Source: Conoideocrella luteorostrata
Lineage: Eukaryota; Ascomycota; Sordariomycetes; Hypocreales; Clavicipitaceae
NCBI GenBank assembly: GCA_032433595.1
Contig: JASWJB010000598.1
Location: forward strand, 1-12,963
Length of the DNA: 12,963 bases
Direction of reading: 5' to 3'
The first letter of the stretch is position 1; each line of letters starts with the position of its first letter. Both the position numbers and the translations under genes were made by a program. Shown in pieces: positions 1 to 10,085 of the stretch. The notes under the pieces were generated by a model. It saw only the letters and a list, made by a program, of their open reading frames with translations. It did no database searches and was not told the origin of the DNA.

Positions 1-31
1 CTCCCTCTCTTTCTCTCTCTCTCTCTCTCTC
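1..31. repeat. CT microsatellite / polypyrimidine tract
   Basis: A nearly pure CT dinucleotide run opens the window. It is simple sequence with no coding content, and such tracts are common in fungal promoters and spacers. It may continue beyond the left edge. Confidence 0.9.
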
Positions 32-451
32 AAAAGGACTAGTGCATGGCCACCCAAGAGCTGAGAGTGGAGGGAAACATGTTTTGGTGCTGGTGTGAGA
101 GAGAAAAGCCAAAGGGTGGGCACACAGCCATTGTGCATTACTCGGCGGCATCTAGCCATGCATTTGAGCGACGAGGCAGCGGCCCTTTTTTTCCTGAGGA
201 TGCTTGGGACCTTACCGGCCCAATACCTGAAAGATTTCTAAGAAGTATAACGAACAGTTGTATATTTTAGACCTGAATTTTCATTATAAAACACGTGACA
301 GCAGGAGGCCTCCGTCCGTCTCTGACTTTGTCGTTGGTTCGGCTGACCGCCCACTCTCGCGCGTGTTTATCTGGAGATGCGTTGCATTCGTCCAGTCACA
401 CCCGCAGCACTCCACTAAACAAGCTTAATTGTCATCTAACTTACAGCGTTG

Positions 452-479
452 TACGGAGTACGGAGTACGGAGCACGGAG
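452..479. repeat. TACGGAG tandem cluster (3 exact copies plus one variant)
   Basis: TACGGAG occurs head to tail at 452, 459 and 466, followed by CACGGAG at 473. The same 7-mer, in either orientation, occurs ten more times in the window, always outside predicted exons. Confidence 0.9.
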
Positions 480-562
480 CTGATGCCAAGAGTGGCTGAG
501 CGCTGCCACAGAAATACATGAGGTCCAGCGACCACCACCAAGTTAGCCAGCCACATCTTGGC

Positions 563-580
563 GAGGACGAGGACGAGGAC
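563..580. repeat. GAGGAC x3 short tandem repeat
   Basis: Three perfect copies of the hexamer GAGGAC, followed by GAG. It is simple sequence in the spacer, with no gene around it. Confidence 0.8.
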
Positions 581-1070
581 GAGAAGTTTCCAGCCCCGTT
601 CGAGACTTTACGACCATTCCCCGACTATTGACCATGGTTTTCCCGGACTCCGGAATAATGTACAGCGAGAGAGCTGCTTGCAAGAGGCGAGACATGACAA
701 GAAAGAACCCCCACTTCCCCGCGCAAAAACACACAAGAGTCACAAAATCTGGGGTGCATGCTTCACACCTCCTTCCCTCCCGCGTCATACGCGAGACGAC
801 GCATCATGAGCTCCACTCGGAGTTGTAAACTTTTGACTGGTGGTTTTAGTTTAGTCGCTATTGTTTGGTGGCTTCTGTTTTATTTTCCTCATGGGTAAAA
901 GGAAACCACACCATTATTTTTTGCTGGCATTCTCCAACTTGATTTGATGGTAAGTGAGGGGAAACGAGAGAAACAGAGTAGCCTGCCGGTTTGTTTTCGA
1001 TGGCGCTTCTTCCTGGCTGGACGCCTCCTCACGCGGGTGACACAGATGAGTTGTGCGGACACCTCCAGGT

Positions 1071-1107
1071 GGGCAGTATATCTTTTCGAAACTCGGGATA
1101 TATGTAA
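1071..1107 (+). promoter_or_regulatory. Possible TATA region of the sugar transporter gene
   Basis: Two TATA-like elements, TATATC near 1077 and ATATATG near 1099, lie about 140-165 bp before the transporter ATG, a usual distance for fungal promoters. They are short and AT-rich, so chance occurrence is possible. No transcript start can be seen. Confidence 0.25.
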
Positions 1108-1240
1108 ACCGTGCACAGCCCGAACTGACAGGAAAAAACACGCAGTTTCAAATTACTGTGAGTGATGACGAAAACATATCCTCCGCTGTTTGAGACCATA
1201 GAAACATAGAAACAATCTTGGACCACTTCATTCGACAAAC

Positions 1241-3426
1241 ATGGGTTTTGATCTTCACGCTGAGGGGACCAAGGATCCCAAAGACGTAAGGAATTGGAGG
1301 ATTCATCTCATCGCAATTATTGCGTCCATGTCTGCCATTGCTAGTAAGTGGTGCTGACCCGCCCTCTTTATAGATGTCTTTTATGTTTTATGTCCTGCCA
1401 TGATTAACCTGTTCATGTTAAGTGGGATATGATACATCTGTTATCGGCGGCACCATGGCCTTGGACTCGTTCAAACGAGACTTTGTCTTGGCTAATGTAT
1501 CAGGCAAATATCGCGACACGCTGCAGGGAAATGTCGTCTCCACCTTCCAAGCAGGCTGCTTCTTTGGATCGTTGCTGACATTTCCCTTGGCTGAGCGTAT
1601 TGGACGTAAAAGGGCAATCTTTGTGGCCGCTCTTGTCTTCATTGTTGGCGGTGTCTTGATGACGGCGAGCCACGGCAAGATTGCCATGCTCATCGCGGGT
1701 CGCGCTGTTGCTGGGTTGGGCATCGGCGCCAGTTCTCTCATTGTGCCAGTGTATATTGCCGAGACGTCACCACCGTCAATTCGTGGGAGATTAATTGGTA
1801 TATTTGAGGTAAGTTATCGTTGCTGTTATGCGTCAAACATTGTGCACGGCCCAGCTCTGGTTCACTGACGATACAGTAGATTGCATCACAAGGAGGCGGC
1901 ATGCTTGGCTTCTGGGTGAGTAGTTATACCAACAGCACAGCCATCCATCCATCCATCCATCCCATAATACCATGGCACGAAAATGCTTACAGGACGCCAA
2001 AACAAGATCAACTATGCCTGCGACAGAACCATCTCCCCGAAGCTTGCAGCACAGTGGGTCGTCCCGCTCAGTCTTCAACTCGTGCCTGGCGCGCTTCTCT
2101 GCGCGGGCATGCTCTTCTGCCCCGAGTCTCCGCGCTGGCTCGCCCGCCAAGACAGATGGGATGATGCCGAGAAAGTTCTCGTTCACCTGCGAGCTCTGCC
2201 TCTCGGTCATCAGTACGTGCGGGACGAGCTATCCGAGATCCGGCAACAAGTTGAAGAGCTCTCTGCCAACCGCATGACTTACGCCGACATGTTTAAGCGC
2301 CTTGTGCAAAAGGGCGTGCGTAATAGAATCTCGATTGGTCTGCTACTCATGGCCTGTCAGAACCTGACTGGCGTGAATATTATCACGTATTGTATGTTTT
2401 TCATTACTCCTTGCGTCATCAACGAACAAAAGCTGACCTTGCCCCCTTTTTTTGCTGTTCCTGGTAGACTCCCCTCGCATTTTTGAAACCCTCGGCATCA
2501 ACGGCACCAGCACCAAGCTCTTTGCCACTGGCTTTTACGGTATCGCCAAAACTGTCGGCATGGTTATCTTTTCAGTGTGGCTGGTAGAAAAGGTAGGTAG
2601 ACGAAATGGGTTGATTTGGGGCGCATTCGTGGGATCGGTGCCCATGTGGTATATCGGGGCATATGTGATGAAGGCCGATCCTGCCAAGGTAGCTGCGGCT
2701 GGTAATATGAATCGTGATGGGTGGGGCTACTTAGCGATGGGTAAGTCACGACTATTGCATGATGATTCGATTATCTTCTGTGTGATGATTGAGCCAAATA
2801 GCTAACCTCGAGGGCCCGCATAGTGTGCGTGTATCTCTACGGCGCCATCTACTGTGCCACCTGGCAGGGCATTACTTGGGTGTACTGCAGCGAAATATTC
2901 CCCATTGGTAAGTCAGCAGAACTTTAACCACATCGAGAGAAGAAAAAAAAAAAGAACAGACAAAAGAGGCAAATAGCTAACAACGTGGGCAGATATTCGC
3001 ATGCTCTGCACCGCCATCACCACAGCTGACCAATGGTTCTGGAGCTTCCTCATTTCCCGAACCACGCCATACATGATCACCTCCCTCGGATACGGCACAT
3101 ACATGTTCTTCGGAGCCCTGATGGTCCTAATGGGCTTCTGGGCTCTCTTTTTCATCCCCGAAACCAAGGGTATGTAATTATTTATTGTCTGGCGTGTCGT
3201 CCTGAGCCAGCATCTGTGCTGAACACTATTGGCTAACACGTGCGTGCGCCTTATAGGTCTTACCCTCGAAGACATGGATCGGCTGTTCATGTACAGCACC
3301 GCCAAGACCGTCTGGCAGTCCTTGGTGCAGAGAAAGTCTATGCAGGCCATCGTGGAGGAGCGGGGCGGGGCGATGACACGGTATAATGAGAAGAAGCAGG
3401 TTGTGGAGCAGGTTGAGGGAGTTTGA
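1241..3426 (+). CDS. MFS sugar (hexose-type) transporter, 8 exons
   Basis: This encodes a plasma-membrane sugar permease of the sugar porter family in the major facilitator superfamily, expected to move a monosaccharide by proton symport or facilitated diffusion. Exons are 1241-1343, 1423-1808, 1880-1915, 2007-2391, 2468-2740, 2824-2907, 2993-3169 and 3257-3426. They total 1614 nt (537 aa), and all seven GT-AG introns (71-91 nt) keep the frame. Visible family marks are GYDTSVIGG near residue 36 in helix 1, ERIGRK at 92-97 in the loop between helices 2 and 3, PVYIAETSPPSIRGR at 143-157, PESPRWL at 214-220, QNLTGVN from about 293 in helix 7, VEKVGRR after helix 8 and PETKG at 478-482. The start ATG has A at -3 and leads a short polar cytosolic tail. 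Exon 3 is only 36 nt. The family and length fit well, but the exact substrate is not readable; glucose or another hexose is an inference. The gene converges with a beta-1,3-glucanase. Confidence 0.93.
1941..1960. repeat. CCAT x5 microsatellite inside transporter intron 3
   Basis: Five perfect CCAT units sit inside the intron at 1916-2006, the longest in the transporter gene. The tract is probably length-variable between strains. Confidence 0.85.
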
Positions 3427-3814
3427 TGCGAGCAAGGGTTGAAATGGATACGAATATCATATGGGATGTTGGTACTCGGGCTATGAGAAAGGAGCGCTGA
3501 TCCGAGTCAAATATTGATCATGGTGTGGACCTGATGTAAAGATCCTGCAGGCTCTCGAGTTGGCAAAGCGAGGCGGTTCCATGTATGCAACATCATGACT
3601 TAACTTGATGGCGAATAGAGTCTTGATTTTTTGACACAGTTCTGCCATCTCAATGCTAATATAACGGTTGCGGCTGGCGCACATTCGTTCTGTGATGAAA
3701 CCTGGATCCGATGCGCTCATTATGAAGGCATGAAAAAACTAGAGCATATCGATGAAAATTATATCTACGGAGAATTACCACTATTCACTTTGAGCAGCCC
3801 CCAGTAACCAGAAT
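3427..3814. other. Convergent 3' spacer between transporter and glucanase
   Basis: These 388 bp separate the two stop codons and should hold both 3' UTRs and polyadenylation signals. A 79-codon minus-strand ORF (3481-3720) has no recognisable domain and is treated as chance. One TACGGAG copy lies at 3766-3772. Confidence 0.6.
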
Positions 3815-6433
3815 TTAGGTCGTGTATCGGCCAACGTCCGAGCCAGGGTTCCAACCACCAGTAAACCCGTCCTGAGCTCCAAGTTCAGTACCGTCGCCAA
3901 GGCGAAGGGCAATGCTGGTATCCTTGGCGCACAAGCCGTAGGCCTGCAGATTTTTGGGGTTTTCAGCAATGTAATGCATGTATTCTGCAATACATATTAG
4001 CATATCTCTCAATAATAATTAAAAAAAAAAAAAAAAAAGACCAATGAGGGGGACAACTCTTCGAGTCAAATCTCGGACAGCACTTACTCTGGCATTCATA
4101 AGGCCCAGAACATTTCTGATATCCAGGACCGCTGAAAAAGGCCCATGATGCAGAACCATAGTAAATAATGTCGGAACCACCCTGGATATAATTCGCAGGC
4201 CCCATGCGGCACCGCTTATCGCCGCCACCGCACCATGAAAAGTCTGGATCTCCCCAGCCCTTGACGTCGGCCTTCCATGGTGCCGGGGGAATCTGTTGAG
4301 TATTATCGCCTTGCTCGTAGTTTGTCTCGCTCTGCAAAAGAGTCACGACAACATTGCTGGCAGAGCGGAGGTTGAGCTGGTAGAGCCACCAATGCTCGCT
4401 GCCCAATGCATGCAGCCAGGTGCCTTTCGTGGACTCCACGAGAGCGCCGCCCTTGCCTGCGATGCTGGAGCCGCCGTCAAAACCCTCGGTAATGTGGTCG
4501 GCCACCCAGTTCCAGACGTTCTCGACATAGACGGACGAGTCCTTGGTGAAGTGCATGCCGAGGAAGGCGCCCTTGCATTCGTTGGCCGGGTCTCTACACG
4601 AATCGGTCAATGGTTGGGCGCCTCGGGTTCCGCCAACGGTGATGACGGAGTTCCACAGCGCGACGTCACCAGGGTTTGAGCCAGCAGCTTGAAATTGTAT
4701 AATGATAGCGCCGGGGAGGACGTCGGCAACTGTGAAGCGCATGTCCTGGATCTGTGCAACGCCCACATCACCTGCCTTGCCGACCTGAACGACAGGTTTG
4801 GGGTTGGAAGAATCGCTGAAAAAGCCGCCGGCTCCTGAGATGGTTGACCAGGCTTCACCGACGATTTGCGATCCGATGGGGACCAGTAATGTAGACTCGA
4901 CGCGGTAGTCGCCGAAGGGGAAGTACGCAATCTTCTTGTTGTCGGCGGCAAACTGCAGCACCTTGTTAAGAGCAGCAGCCTCGTCCAAAGTGCCATCGCC
5001 CTTGATGGCTTGGCCGCCATTCTGTTTTGGATCCTTGACGTTGATGAAGTCGGTCACAGGGTTGTTCGCAAAGGTAGGGGTCGAGACCGCGGGTATACGG
5101 CCCCCAGGAGCGGCAGCGCCGGATCGAGGCGACGCGCCCTTGGTCTCGCCGTAGATGGGTTCACGACCCACGGTGTTTCCAAATGAGAAGTTATCAACAT
5201 GTTTGGCGGGACCGAGGGCAGTGCCGCTTGGCAGCTGGACAATGTTGGAGTTGGTGTCCTTGGTTAAGTTGTCGATAACGATGGACGGGTATACGCTGGA
5301 GTCGAAAGTAACTCCCGAATTGATTGACTTGGCGTCAATAATGCCGATGAATGGGCTGCCACCGGTGTTCTTCACGGCGGTCCCCACAGTATCGAATGTT
5401 GGTGCCAAGAGACTGACAGTGTTGCCGCCGGAGACGAGCATGCCGACTGTGTTTTGATAGAAGTAGATGCTCTTGTAGAGGGCCTGTTGGTGGCCGTCGT
5501 GCCAGATGCCATTCTGCATCAAAACCGTCAGTGGATGTGCCCGTTTTGTCACGACTGTTTACCACCTACCAAGCCCCTTTCGACGCGCACGTCAGCAAGT
5601 CCAAGTGTTGAACCCCTTCCCAGCCGGATTCCAGTGTGACCGTTGCCATTTTGGGATGTTGGCATTTCGATCTTGATGTTCTGGAGATGAGCTACCTGAG
5701 CAACTCCCCAGTAGAGTGCGGTGAATTCTCGGCCTGCCAAGAGCGCGGTTAGCAGTTTTGTTGCGGCGGCTCGGGACAAAACATCCGGGAGACAACTACT
5801 TACCGGCATCAATAGCGGTGGTATCGAGAACCAGATTCTTCAAGCCGACAGCAAACGAAAGCTCACCTTTCTCTCCAGTGGCCGGATCCTGCCCTAGCAG
5901 TAGCATGTCAGCAAAAGGTTGTTAGCATGCCCGTGTAATCGAGACGACTTACCATTGATCAGCCTCTTGCCGTCGAACCCAGCAGCTGCTTTGAGGATTG
6001 GGGGGTTCGAGGCATCGCCCATGAGGATAGTATCTGTTCTCATGTTGATGGTCTTGCCAATGGTGTATGTGCCGGATGGCAGATATACAACCTATACATC
6101 GAGTTAACGGGATGACAAATTTTTTATTTGGTACTATTGCACATGCTGATGACGTACTCGTGGCTCGGATGCCAACCATTCTTCGTGACGATTGCCACTT
6201 CCGGCTGTATCAATGGCACCCTGAATGGCTCCTCCGTCGCCCGACTTCACAGCCTTGAACACGGGGTATGAACCGGCGTTATCGAGATGGGGAGCATATC
6301 CTCGTGGAGCGCCTGTGTGGTCCATCTCGGCGTACCAAAAGCCACTGGCCCTGGCTTCGACTGAGCTCTGTCCGGTTGGCGTGGCCGAAGCCGTCGCCAG
6401 TATGGCCAGTAAGCCCACCAAGGACTGGAACAT
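3815..6433 (-). CDS. Secreted GH55 exo-beta-1,3-glucanase, 6 exons
   Basis: This is predicted to be an extracellular glycoside hydrolase family 55 enzyme that releases glucose from beta-1,3-glucan (laminarin-type or cell-wall glucan). Exons on the minus strand are 6433-6158, 6091-5953, 5893-5804, 5733-5570, 5513-4088 and 3984-3815, totalling 2265 nt (754 aa), with every GT-AG junction in phase. The start ATG (A at -3) is followed by a clear signal peptide, likely cut after residue 17 (ATASA). Two right-handed beta-helix (pectate-lyase-like) domains follow. The first includes the GNGHTGIRLGRGS stretch. The second starts near residue 378 (DFINVKDP) and repeats the GDGTLDEAAALN pattern. Near the end, the conserved GSEHWWLYQL segment carries Glu596, a candidate general acid; I infer this from the family and have not aligned it. 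Length and order match fungal GH55 proteins. The last intron (4087-3985) contains an 18-nt T run. Glucose release next to a sugar permease suggests joint use. Confidence 0.93.
4021..4038. repeat. Homopolymer A18 (T18 in the last glucanase intron)
   Basis: Eighteen uninterrupted A on the plus strand lie inside the last intron of the minus-strand glucanase. In the transcript this is a U run lying before the intron's 3' splice site. It is prone to length error in assembly and to slippage in vivo. Confidence 0.9.
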
Positions 6434-6581
6434 ATTGGCAACAAAACTGATCGGTGGAGCGCTCCGTAAACCAAACAAAGAAAAGATAAAAAAAAACCAC
6501 ACCTGTGGTAGAAGGATGCAGGAAACCCAAGAAAAGGTGCCAGTTCTTGAAAATCCGATGGCGGCTGGATCCGCAGCTACC

Positions 6582-6589
6582 ATATACAC
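6582..6589 (-). promoter_or_regulatory. Possible TATA element of the glucanase gene
   Basis: TGTATATG on the minus strand lies about 150 bp before the glucanase ATG. Position is the main support; the sequence is short and no transcript start can be seen. Confidence 0.22.
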
Positions 6590-7136
6590 ATTCCAGATTT
6601 GTGGCGGCATAATTAGCTAGCACCCAGCACAGAGTAGCATCGGCATAGAGCCGCACTAGTCCGTATTAGAAATCAACATTCGAAATTGATGCCGGGATAA
6701 CTGAATAACTATACGAAAAAAAAAATTGGGTGGATCGGACCGAGCTGTGCTCGGCTGCTGTGCTCGTTCCACTGCATGCAACCACGATAACTTTAACTGG
6801 AATGTCCGTCCGAGAGAAGTGGGGAACGATTCAGGAACGGCCTTCGCATTGGTGCAAGAATATCCAAATCGGCAGCCACACAGCCATCCCTTGGCGGATC
6901 TGCAGCGCAAATGGATTTCCGTCGGTGATGATCCGTATTAAATCTCTCTACGGAGCATTGGACAACAAGCTGAGCTTTGACCTGGCAAGCAAACCCCCTC
7001 TACTCCGTACATAGAGCAACACTCAGTCGCTTGGTGGTGATGCAGTATGGTCAGCAATTTGCTAGGGACTCTGTGTGGATTCCTCCGTCCTGCCTAGTCC
7101 TAGAGCCCTACTAGTACTCTTCCTACGCGGTAGTTA

Positions 7137-7154
7137 CTCCGTACTCACTCCGTA
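7137..7154. repeat. CTCCGTA pair (inverse of TACGGAG)
   Basis: Two CTCCGTA copies, 7137-7143 and 7148-7154, are separated by 4 bp. A further pair in the other orientation lies at 7320-7326 and 7339-7345. This is the same short motif as the 452-479 cluster. Confidence 0.9.
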
Positions 7155-7565
7155 CTAAAGCTCATGTTTAGGGAAACACGTCGACGTGTGCTCAGCCTAG
7201 CCTGGTTGGTTTGTGTACGCTGCGGATCTGATCTGTCTATACCCAAGCTATGTCAGCGCTAGCGTTACGAAAGGGGGAGGCCCCGCCGAGCACGCCAGAA
7301 GAAAGACTGCACAGCTCTTTACGGAGTGGCGTGCGAAGTACGGAGCACAGATCAGCAGGGGAGCAGTGCAAAACACTCGCATTGTTATATACATTGTTCT
7401 CGCGATATCGTGATGTTACCACCTATAGCCAATTACTTCCGCCAGCTTGTATTGCGAAGGCGATTTTTTATTGGAAAAAAAAAGTATCTGCAAGTATCCC
7501 CTCCATGAAATAAAGCCCCCTCTCGTTCTGGCCTTGAGGCGAATCGGAAGGTAAACGCGGCAACA

Positions 7566-8534
7566 TTACTTCCCCGCCTTTAACGTGTATCCGCCATCAA
7601 CAACAATTGTCTCGCCGTTCAAGTACTGGTTGCAACATGTGAACAGAATCGCCGAGGCTATATCCTCATCCTTACCAGGTCGCCCTGCCGGGATTTCGCC
7701 CTCGAGCTTCGATTTTGGCAATTGGCTCTTTTGCGTCTCATCGCTATCACCGGACGTCATTTCGCTCGGAAAGACGCCTGGTGCAATATCGTTAACACGG
7801 ATTCTCAGCCCGGCAAACCCAATCTCCGATGCAAGCATGCGCGTAAGATGGACAGCCGCCCCTTTGGAGGCATTGTAGTCAAAGTGATTTTGAGCCGACT
7901 TTAGCAAGCCAGAAATAGACGTGATGTTGACCACAATGCTTGACCAGCCAGGGTGTTGGTCCGTCGATGCCTGTAGTAAAGGTAGGAAGGCGGCAGTAGT
8001 GAAGTAAAGAGCGGCAACGTTGGTGCGATATAAGTCGGTCCATGTGTCGAAGGAGGAGTTTTCAAAGAGCCTGTCTCTCAAGTCCTCAGCCGATTTCGCA
8101 CCTCTGGGGTATTGATGGTCGCCAGAAATGCCTGCGTTGTTAATAAGAATGCACAGGTGCTTCTCTCGAGCCTCAATTTCCTTAACAAGAGATTGTATGC
8201 TGTCCTTGGAAGTTGTGTCAACTTGCAGAGGAATTACTTTATCGCCATCACTACCAAAATGGGCCGACATGACCCTGTCCAGCTTCTCCCTGGTCCTTCC
8301 GGTGATATACACTTTCGCGCCGTTGGCTACAAGCGCCTGCGCGGCCATAAGCCCTATGCCTGAGCCACCTCCTAGAAAATTAATAGAGTCCCGTTAGCAG
8401 GTACTTCAATTTGAGTCTTCTCGACGTGGCTTAAAGTAGCCTCAAAGGGGCGCGGCGCACGAACCAGTGACCAACGCGACTCGTCCTTGCAGATTGAAAA
8501 GAGAGTCCCGTGTGAATACGTTCGAGGTAGACAT
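7566..8534 (-). CDS. Short-chain dehydrogenase/reductase, RhlG-like, 2 exons
   Basis: This encodes an NAD(P)(H)-dependent Rossmann-fold oxidoreductase of the classical SDR type. Exon 1 is 8534-8465 and exon 2 is 8371-7566, joined across a 93-nt GT-AG intron whose splice rebuilds the cofactor motif TGGGSGIG at residues 23-30. The result is 291 aa. The shorter reading from an inner ATG at 8348 would cut this motif away, so the ATG at 8534 (A at -3) is preferred. Other marks are TGR(T)R after the second strand, suggesting NADPH, NNAG at 101-104, and Ser175, Tyr189 and Lys193 (YNASK). PGVFPSEMT and a C-terminal VDGGYTL follow. The 14-residue gap from Ser to Tyr and the PGxFPSxMT segment are like RhlG, the bacterial 3-oxoacyl reductase, and fungal relatives are often labelled that way. 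The true substrate is unknown. There is no obvious link to the sugar genes. The donor site, GTTCGT, is slightly unusual. Confidence 0.92.
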
Positions 8535-8701
8535 CCTGAATTAAAATAGGTATTCTACTAAAAGTAGCTCGTAATAACTGCTTTTCTTGATAATTGATTC
8601 TTAGATGACAAAGCTATAATTTGATTGCGACTCGCAACATGAAGGACATTACAGATTGCACTAGGTTTGTGTGGTGGATCGGTCATAATGATGTGAGGTA
8701 G

Positions 8702-8730
8702 TGATGTCAGACAGACGATAAGTGACATCA
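8702..8730. promoter_or_regulatory. Inverted TGATGTCA / TGACATCA pair upstream of the reductase
   Basis: TGATGTCA (8702-8709) and its exact reverse complement TGACATCA (8723-8730) flank 13 bp, about 170-195 bp before the reductase ATG. Each arm is one base from the TGACGTCA site of CREB/ATF-type bZIP factors. A regulatory role is inference only. Confidence 0.3.
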
Positions 8731-9333
8731 ATGACTCCCCGCCGAGAAGCTTGTACGGAGAACCGGAGTCACTGCTGTGAAACTACTTTGTCGACCTAAA
8801 GCATACATCCACAACTCACGTATACTAGTGTCTGTCAGGCTATACTCACATGGCTAGGCAAGAAAGTAGGGAACTCTCTGCATTGCATTGAAGCTTGCCT
8901 CACACAGCGGTGCGAGCGCAAGCGTGGATTTTCCTAGCCATTCGCTGAGGTCTCGTGGGGTGAGCCGTGGCTGACCTACGGTAGCGGTGCGACGAGCCCC
9001 GCCCCTGCGCTACCTTTACATGGCGTATCTCTGTGAAGTGCTCTGTCTTGATGCAATAGCACCGAGTAGCCCCAATCTATGAAATAATACCGAGGAGGCA
9101 CTATATCTCTCCAGCTAATCCTTTGCTACTTGGAGTGCAACATAGCGACGCATTTGATATAAAGAACTACTATACTACGAACGGATAAATATAAATTTAC
9201 AATATTACAGGTTAAAATTATAGAATAGCAAGAGATGGAGCGCGGTAGCCCGGTTTCAGTGAGATAGTAGTGAGCGAAGTCAGCGGGGCGTCTCACTCAC
9301 AGCACCAGCGGTGGAAGAATATTTGGTGGAGTG

Positions 9334-9353
9334 TAGGTTAGGCGCCTAACCTA
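9334..9353. repeat. 20-bp perfect palindrome
   Basis: The 20 bases are their own reverse complement and centre on GGCGCC. With one mismatch the symmetry extends to 9331-9356. It could extrude as a cruciform or serve as a dimeric protein site, and it may belong to a degraded repeat element. Confidence 0.9.
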
Positions 9354-9380
9354 TACCCGACTAAAATATTACAGTTAACA

Positions 9381-9412
9381 AATAATAACAATAGGCAACC
9401 TGCGCTATCAGC
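9381..9412. repeat. Diverged 32-bp repeat, copy 1
   Basis: This aligns without gaps to 12739-12770, with 26 of 32 bases identical and all six differences transitions. It includes the shared blocks AATAATAAC, AGGCAA and CTGCGCT. It is probably a fragment of a dispersed element. Confidence 0.65.
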
Positions 9413-10085
9413 AGATGTAGTATAACAAAAGAATAACTAAGTTGAAGAAGAATTTACCTGCCCCTCCGGCGGGCTTCTATCCCTACTTACAGTTACCTTG
9501 CTTATCTATCTAGGTATTCACAACATACTAAGCAGCCCGTGCTGTGTGCATTACTTACAAGTCCTGGTGATTTATTCTTAGTTACGGTTCACCAGTGTAG
9601 TGAACCTATCGTGGGTTACGTGCAGGTACTAACCGCAACATCAACAATAACAATATAACATTTGCTTGCAATTCCAGCACGTAACACTAAAGAAGTAAGT
9701 AATTTAATTCACGCTAACAATGGCTATGCATATCTATAGATAATAACTCCCTACTTAAGCAAGCGGGCAAAGACCCTTTTTATAGGCAACCTGTTTAATC
9801 TTGACCAAATTGATCACGTCTAAGTTAAAGGTCTCATACAGGCGGCAGCAGTGACTTGAAGCGATGGCTTACTGCCAGAGCTAGGTTCACGACATAGAAG
9901 GACTGGGTTCTAATTTAATTTATAGAGTGTATACTATCATAGGCGAGGATGTATGTGCAATACAGTATTAACCTCGCGATACGCTCGAAAGAGGCTCTTC
10001 AGGTGCGTTACTGCACAAAGCTAAAGTGTTGTACACAAATTTTAGGGTTTTGCATGTAATGATATATGCAGAGTTATTTCTTTAG

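Larger units (their letters stand above)
32..1240. other. Gene-free spacer upstream of the sugar transporter
   Basis: No supportable gene is seen here. The short ORFs (up to 83 codons) overlap each other on both strands, lack recognisable domains and look random. The stretch holds a TACGGAG tandem cluster, a GAGGAC triplet repeat, a CACGTG palindrome at 292-297 and several pyrimidine-rich runs. It presumably contains the promoter and 5' leader of the transporter that starts at 1241. Confidence 0.6.
6434..7565. other. Spacer between glucanase start and reductase stop
   Basis: No gene is supported. The ORFs here are under 95 codons, overlap on opposite strands and show no domains. The stretch should contain the glucanase promoter and the reductase 3' UTR. 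It is the densest part of the window for TACGGAG/CTCCGTA, with copies at 6462, 6949, 7003, 7137, 7148, 7320 and 7339. A-runs occur at 6487 and 6716. Confidence 0.6.
8535..10085. other. ORF desert: 1.55 kb with no gene seen
   Basis: No ORF of 60 codons or more exists on either strand, and I recognise no protein fragment. AT-rich blocks (for example 9160-9235) alternate with GC-richer, hairpin-prone segments (8880-9020, 9240-9350). Small inverted repeats include GGTAGCG/CGCTACC at 8980-9014, AGTGAGA/TCTCACT at 9258-9297, GGTTCAC/GTGAACC at 9586-9606 and GTTACGTGC/GCACGTAAC near 9613-9687. With the 9334-9353 palindrome and the 32-bp repeat at 9381, it looks like old, degraded repetitive DNA. No terminal repeats or target-site duplication could be fixed, so no element is named. 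Its left edge must include the reductase promoter. Confidence 0.5.

Noticed and set aside
46..828. Several short ORFs on both strands in the left spacer
   Set aside because: They overlap each other, are under 85 codons, include simple-repeat translation and show no domains.
889..1238. Minus-strand ORFs just before the transporter start
   Set aside because: Short, mutually overlapping and inside the expected transporter promoter and leader.
4296..4679. 127-codon plus-strand ORF inside the glucanase
   Set aside because: It is antisense to the large coding exon of the GH55 gene and shows no domain of its own.
9371..9412. LTR end plus primer-binding site of a retrotransposon
   Set aside because: CAGTTAACA followed by the 32-bp repeat hints at an LTR boundary, but no second LTR, polypurine tract, target duplication or pol coding was found in the window.
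9586..9606. Possible tRNA T-arm (GGTTC stem-loop)
   Set aside because: The stem lacks the invariant T-loop pattern, and no matching acceptor or anticodon arm surrounds it.
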